NCBI RefSeq assembly: GCF_901687125.1
Contig: NZ_CABFJY010000022.1
Span: forward strand, 1-64,000
DNA from: Actinobacillus vicugnae
Lineage (GTDB): Bacteria > Pseudomonadota > Gammaproteobacteria > Enterobacterales > Pasteurellaceae
Reading direction: 5' to 3'
Length of the DNA: 64,000 bases
The notes beneath the pieces are model-generated. The model searched no databases. It was given only the letters and a program-made list of their open reading frames with translations, and had not been told where the DNA came from. The position numbers were made by a program, and so were the translations under genes. Below, one piece after another: positions 60,344 through 64,000 of the stretch (the stretch's first letter is position 1; each line of letters starts with the position of its first letter).

Positions 60344-62014
60344 ATGTCAACTCAATTTGTTTATACGATGCATCGTGTCGGCAAAGTTGTGCCGCCGAAG
60401 CGTCATATTCTTAAAGATATTTCTTTAAGCTTTTTCCCTGGTGCGAAAATTGGGGTACTTGGTTTAAATGGTGCAGGTAAATCGACACTTTTACGCATTA
60501 TGGCAGGAGTGGATAAAGAGTTTGAGGGTGAAGCGCGTCCGCAACCTGGTATTAAAATTGGTTATTTACCTCAAGAACCAAAATTAGATCCGCAACAAAC
60601 TGTGCGTGAAGCAGTTGAAGAAGCAGTAGCTGAAATTAAAAATGCATTAACTCGTTTAGATGAAGTGTATGCATTATATGCAGATCCTGATGCAGACTTT
60701 GATAAGTTAGCAGCAGAACAAGCGAATTTAGAAGCGATTATTCAAGCGCATGATGGTCACAATTTAGATAACCAATTAGAGCGTGCGGCAGATGCGTTAC
60801 GTTTACCTGATTGGGATGCGAAAATCGAACATTTATCGGGTGGTGAACGCCGTCGTGTGGCACTTTGCCGTTTATTACTCGAAAAACCAGATATGCTCTT
60901 ATTAGATGAACCAACCAACCACTTAGATGCAGAGTCTGTAGCGTGGTTAGAGCGCTTCTTACATGACTACGAAGGCACTGTAGTGGCAATTACCCACGAC
61001 CGTTACTTCTTAGATAACGTAGCGGGTTGGATTTTAGAGCTTGACCGTGGTGAAGGTATTCCTTGGGAAGGTAACTATTCTTCTTGGTTAGAGCAAAAAG
61101 AAAAACGCTTAGAACAAGAAGCAGCAGCGGAATCTGCTCGTCAAAAATCAATTGCGAAAGAGTTAGAATGGGTGCGCCAAAATCCCAAAGGAAGACAGGC
61201 GAAAAGTAAAGCGCGTATGGCTCGTTTTGATGAGCTTAACTCTGGCGAATACCAAAAACGTAATGAGACTAATGAACTCTTTATTCCACCTGGTCCACGT
61301 CTAGGTGATAAGGTTATCGAAGTGAGTCATTTAACCAAATCTTACGGTGATCGTACCTTAATTGATGATTTATCATTCTCAATTCCAAAAGGTGCAATTG
61401 TAGGGATTATCGGTGCTAACGGTGCGGGTAAATCAACTCTGTTCCGTATGCTTTCAGGGCAAGAACAAGCGGATAGTGGTTCAATCGTGATGGGTGAAAC
61501 TGTGGTGCTTGCCTCGGTGGATCAGTTCCGTGATGCGATGGACGATAAGAAAACCGTGTGGGAAGAAGTCTCTAACGGTCAGGATATTTTGACTATCGGC
61601 AACTTTGAGATCCCAAGCCGTGCTTATGTAGGGCGTTTTAACTTCAAAGGAGTGGATCAACAAAAACGTGTGGGCGAGCTGTCAGGCGGTGAACGTGGTC
61701 GCTTGCATTTGGCAAAACTGCTTCAACGTGGCGGTAACGTACTATTACTGGATGAGCCGACCAACGACCTAGACGTAGAAACTTTGCGTGCGTTAGAAAA
61801 TGCGATCTTAGAATTCCCGGGCTGTGCAATGGTTATCTCGCACGACCGCTGGTTCTTAGACCGTATCGCCACCCACATTTTGGACTACGGCGATGAAGGC
61901 AAAGTCACCTTCTACGAAGGCAACTTCTCCGACTACGAAGAGTGGAAGAAAAAAACCTTTGGAGAAGTCGCTACTCAGCCACATCGTATGAAATATAAAC
62001 GAATTGCTAAGTAA
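60344..62014 (+). CDS. ettA: EttA, energy-dependent translational throttle (ABC-F)
   Basis: Ribosome-binding ABC-F ATPase that gates the first elongation step according to ATP/ADP. 556 residues with two ABC domains: Walker A GLNGAGKST (about 39) and GANGAGKST, signatures LSGGERRRVALCR and LSGGERGRLHLAK, Walker B MLLLDEPTNHLD and VLLLDEPTNDLD. The EttA-type ending GEVATQPHRMKYKRIAK is present. E. coli EttA has 555 residues. It is followed by a strong terminator. Confidence 0.95.
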   Translation: MSTQFVYTMHRVGKVVPPKRHILKDISLSFFPGAKIGVLGLNGAGKSTLLRIMAGVDKEFEGEARPQPGIKIGYLPQEPKLDPQQTVREAVEEAVAEIKNALTRLDEVYALYADPDADFDKLAAEQANLEAIIQAHDGHNLDNQLERAADALRLPDWDAKIEHLSGGERRRVALCRLLLEKPDMLLLDEPTNHLDAESVAWLERFLHDYEGTVVAITHDRYFLDNVAGWILELDRGEGIPWEGNYSSWLEQKEKRLEQEAAAESARQKSIAKELEWVRQNPKGRQAKSKARMARFDELNSGEYQKRNETNELFIPPGPRLGDKVIEVSHLTKSYGDRTLIDDLSFSIPKGAIVGIIGANGAGKSTLFRMLSGQEQADSGSIVMGETVVLASVDQFRDAMDDKKTVWEEVSNGQDILTIGNFEIPSRAYVGRFNFKGVDQQKRVGELSGGERGRLHLAKLLQRGGNVLLLDEPTNDLDVETLRALENAILEFPGCAMVISHDRWFLDRIATHILDYGDEGKVTFYEGNFSDYEEWKKKTFGEVATQPHRMKYKRIAK

Positions 62015-62018
62015 TAGA

Positions 62019-62053
62019 AAAAGCTCAAATCTGCAACAGATTTGAGCTTTTTG
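62019..62053 (+). terminator. Rho-independent terminator of ettA
   Basis: AAAAGCTCAAATCTG and CAGATTTGAGCTTTT flank a CAA loop, four bases past the stop codon. Confidence 0.9.
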
Positions 62054-62082
62054 TTAATAAATTCCATGTAAAAAAATAGAAT

Positions 62083-62241
62083 TTATTTTTTACATGGAGA
62101 AACAGCTTCAATAATTGAAATACCCATAAATGTCACATTTTGACACACAGGACCTGAGCCATCATGACCACGGATACCTGAACAAGCTGTTAATGTTGCC
62201 ATAACAGATACAAAAGTGAAAAATTTCATCGCTTTTTTCAT
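62083..62241 (-). CDS. Small lipoprotein of 52 residues
   Basis: ATG 62241 follows AAGGAG with good spacing. The product starts MKKAMKFFTFVSVMATLTAC with lipobox LTAC; the mature peptide has two more cysteines (GPVCQNV and VSPCKK) and a Gly-rich start, and ends in KK. It is too short to assign to a family. It has the features of a real secreted peptide: strong ribosome site, signal and lipobox. It is convergent with ettA; the AT-rich 62242-62423 holds its promoter and that of dnaQ. Confidence 0.7.
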   Translation of the reverse strand: MKKAMKFFTFVSVMATLTACSGIRGHDGSGPVCQNVTFMGISIIEAVSPCKK

Positions 62242-62423
62242 ATTTTTCTCCTTTACAAATTAAAGCAATAATTTTCTATCAAAAATGATATCTTAAAAAG
62301 TAATCACTACCATAATGTATGATTTTGTAATTTTAACTCAATTTATTAAATTTTGGTATAAAAATATACTTAAATGATTAAGTTTTGATAGAATTTTACG
62401 AAAAAATTTATTGAAAGGAAAAT

Positions 62424-63197
62424 ATGGCAGAGGAAAAAATTATCCGCCAAGTTGTGTTGGATACTGAAACGACGGGGATGAGTTTTAGTGGGCCACCACA
62501 AATTGGACATAATATTATTGAAATTGGTGCAGTGGAAGTCATTAACCGCCGCTTAACAGGACGCACTTTTCATGTTTATGTAAAACCGCCTCGTGAAGTT
62601 GAAGAAGAAGCGATTAAGGTTCACGGCATTACCAACGAATTTTTGCAAGATAAGCCTATGTTTGCCGAAATTGCTGATGAATTTCTCGAATTTATTAAAG
62701 GTGCAGAGCTTATTATTCATAATGCGCCCTTCGACGTGGCATTTATGGATCAAGAATTTTCTTATCTGGAAAATCCTCCACCGAAAACCGCTGAAATGTG
62801 TAGTGTAACTGATAGTCTTGCGGTTGCTCGAAAAATGTATCCAGGTAAGCGTAATAATTTAGATGCGTTATGCGATCGCTTAGGCATTGATAACAGTAAG
62901 CGTGTACTTCACGGAGCGTTGCTGGATGCGGAGATTCTTGCTGATGTTTTCTTAATGATGACAGGGGGACAACTTGCATTATTAGCCGAAGAAGAAGCAA
63001 CAACTGCTCACGAGGATACCGCTGAACTTGAATTAACTTCATTCACTAGCTTTGAAACAAGCGGTTTGATCGTATTGCAATTAAGTGAAGAAGAACAAGT
63101 AGCGCATGAAGAATACTTAAAATTGATCGATAAAAAATCAAAAGGAAACTGTATTTGGCTAAAGCCTACAGAACCAGTTTCAGATCAACTTCATTAA
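62424..63197 (+). CDS. dnaQ: DnaQ, DNA polymerase III epsilon (proofreading) subunit
   Basis: 3'-5' exonuclease. Exo I LDTETTG with D13 and E15, Exo II HNAPFDVAFMD, and the late HGALLDAEILADVFLMMTGGQ (catalytic His and Asp) are all present. 257 residues; E. coli has 243. The C-terminal part that binds the alpha subunit is less conserved and contains an uptake signal (ACAAGCGGT near 63058). AAAGGAAA precedes the ATG. rnhA, its divergent partner in E. coli, is absent. Confidence 0.95.
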   Translation: MAEEKIIRQVVLDTETTGMSFSGPPQIGHNIIEIGAVEVINRRLTGRTFHVYVKPPREVEEEAIKVHGITNEFLQDKPMFAEIADEFLEFIKGAELIIHNAPFDVAFMDQEFSYLENPPPKTAEMCSVTDSLAVARKMYPGKRNNLDALCDRLGIDNSKRVLHGALLDAEILADVFLMMTGGQLALLAEEEATTAHEDTAELELTSFTSFETSGLIVLQLSEEEQVAHEEYLKLIDKKSKGNCIWLKPTEPVSDQLH

Positions 63198-63206
63198 TTG
63201 TTTGAT

Positions 63207-63233
63207 TTATTTGATTTTAAAATAATCAAATAA
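63207..63233 (+). terminator. Weak AT-rich terminator of dnaQ
   Basis: TTATTTGATT and AATCAAATAA can pair, followed by ATTTATTTA, about 10 bases past the stop codon. The stem is AT-only apart from one pair per arm. Confidence 0.5.
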
Positions 63234-63299
63234 ATTTATTTACTAAAAAATTGTTTGACGGTCTAGGCTAAAATCCGTATTATGCGCCTTACCAGTTGC

Positions 63300-63376
63300 G
63301 GAGTGGTAGTTCAGCTGGTTAGAATACCTGCCTGTCACGCAGGGGGTCGCGGGTTCGAGTCCCGTCCATTCCGCCA
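63300..63376 (+). tRNA. tRNA-Asp (GUC), first copy
   Basis: 77 bases with encoded CCA. Acceptor GGAGTGG pairs with CCATTCC. The anticodon GTC is at 63334-63336 inside CCTGTCACG, and the T-loop is GTTCGAGTC. Discriminator base G suits tRNA-Asp. Confidence 0.97.
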
Positions 63377-63425
63377 ATTAATTTTTAATTATTGAATTTA
63401 ATAGTATTATTCAATAATGCCGTGT

Positions 63426-63502
63426 GGAGCGGTAGTTCAGCTGGTTAGAATACCTGCCTGTCACGCAGGGGGTCGCGGGTTCGAGTCCCGTCCGTTCCGC
63501 CA
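63426..63502 (+). tRNA. tRNA-Asp (GUC), second copy
   Basis: Same body as the first copy. It differs only in the acceptor stem, where the fifth pair is C-G (GGAGCGG with CCGTTCC) instead of T-A. The two are 49 bases apart and probably co-transcribed, ended by the hairpin at 63514. Confidence 0.97.
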
Positions 63503-63513
63503 CTTTTTATATA

Positions 63514-63544
63514 AAAAAGCCTCTGAGAAATCGGAGGCTTTTTT
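63514..63544 (+). terminator. Terminator of the tRNA-Asp pair
   Basis: AAGCCTC and GAGGCTT flank a 10-base loop and are followed by six T residues. Confidence 0.85.
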
Positions 63545-63566
63545 GCATTTGGCTTTCGAGGCAATT

Positions 63567-64000
63567 ATGTCTGAATCTAAAACCTTTGCCGCTCGCTATC
63601 AATTAGCGGTGGTCATCATTACTGTTGGGCGAAGCTCTTTACTACGCGCGGTTCGCTCTATATTTGCTCAACAATTTAGTGGCAATATTCAAATTTTGAT
63701 TGGAATTGATATTGATTTATCTGGACAGCTTCCATCTTACCGCCAAATCCTTATGCAAGAGTGTCCAAGTAATATCAATATTGTGTGGCTCGATTTGGGC
63801 TATTCCACTTCTAAACGACATGGTGGTGTGCATGATTGCTATTACGGTGGCTCATTACGCTCAGCGCTTACTTTGCTTGCTGATAGTGAATTAGTCACTT
63901 ACCTAGACGATGATGATTGGTTTTTACCGCAACATATTGAAAAAATGCATTCGGTATTTTGTCAGCATCCTAATGTGTATTGGGGACATACACTTTGCTA
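63567..64000 (+). CDS. Family 2 glycosyltransferase, N-terminal part (cut by window end)
   Basis: ATG 63567 follows GAGG. The 144 visible residues begin MSESKTFAARYQLAVVIITVGRSSLLRAV and have a GT-A layout, with the metal-binding acid run LDDDDWF near residue 125. The start of the transferred-sugar domain and the rest of the protein lie outside the window. Family 2 enzymes use nucleotide sugars; a role in surface glycan synthesis is likely but not shown. Confidence 0.8.
   Translation, partial: MSESKTFAARYQLAVVIITVGRSSLLRAVRSIFAQQFSGNIQILIGIDIDLSGQLPSYRQILMQECPSNINIVWLDLGYSTSKRHGGVHDCYYGGSLRSALTLLADSELVTYLDDDDWFLPQHIEKMHSVFCQHPNVYWGHTLC

Overview
The window looks like the chromosome of a member of the Pasteurellaceae, in the clade that uses the Actinobacillus pleuropneumoniae type of DNA uptake signal sequence. 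The core ACAAGCGGT, usually extended to ACAAGCGGTCAAATTT, occurs dozens of times, often as inverted pairs between genes. The Haemophilus influenzae version, AAGTGCGGT, is not the prevailing one. Base composition is AT-rich, and gene content and order (lolCDE, prfA-prmC-sirB1-kdsA, dnaA-dnaN-recF, hslO-hslR-nudE, cysQ-zwf-pgl-gnd, mlaFEDCB-ibaG-murA) are those of a gammaproteobacterium. Mannheimia, Bibersteinia or Actinobacillus are all possible; the sequence alone does not settle the species.

Layout. 1-127 is the right end of an IS3-family element. 252-8875 is a mostly minus-strand housekeeping block: lipoprotein export (lolCDE), a 2-hydroxyacid dehydrogenase, kdsA, sirB1, prmC, a small lipoprotein and prfA. 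9233-14281 is dnaA-dnaN-recF followed by asd, with a palindromic repeat element between dnaN and recF. 14522-22847 holds a porin, lpxB, sohB, a probably secreted lipase with calcium-binding repeats, hslO, hslR, nudE and cysQ. 22923-29399 is a pentose-phosphate cluster (zwf, pgl, gnd) interrupted by an aromatic-acid-type MFS transporter and a YhcG-family nuclease gene broken by a 7-bp duplication. 29492-33973 has a small lipoprotein, cysZ, zipA and ligA.

The accessory centre is 34060-43758, a minus-strand Wzx/Wzy-type surface polysaccharide locus: pyruvyltransferase-like protein, flippase, glycosyltransferase, candidate polymerase, glycosyltransferase, initiating sugar-phosphate transferase, Wza and a Wzc-like protein. 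The Wzc-like protein has lost its Walker A lysine and its tyrosine tail, and no Wzb phosphatase gene is present. The 256-bp promoter region of this operon is bracketed by a 20-bp inverted repeat (19 of 20 identical) that includes the ribosome binding site and start codon of the first gene. This is what an invertible, phase-variable promoter would look like, and it is the most interesting structure in the window. galE is divergent on the other side and could supply UDP-galactose.

45370-64000 returns to conserved genes: ampG, an iron-regulated FetA/FrpB-type receptor, adk, mdh, argR, an epimerase-like SDR, a DegP-type protease, the complete mlaFEDCB lipid-transport operon with ibaG and murA, a Met/Lys/Asp/His-rich tandem-repeat protein next to a periplasmic rhodanese, ettA, a 52-residue lipoprotein, dnaQ, two tRNA-Asp genes and the start of a family 2 glycosyltransferase cut by the window end. 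No rRNA, CRISPR array, prophage or plasmid module was seen.
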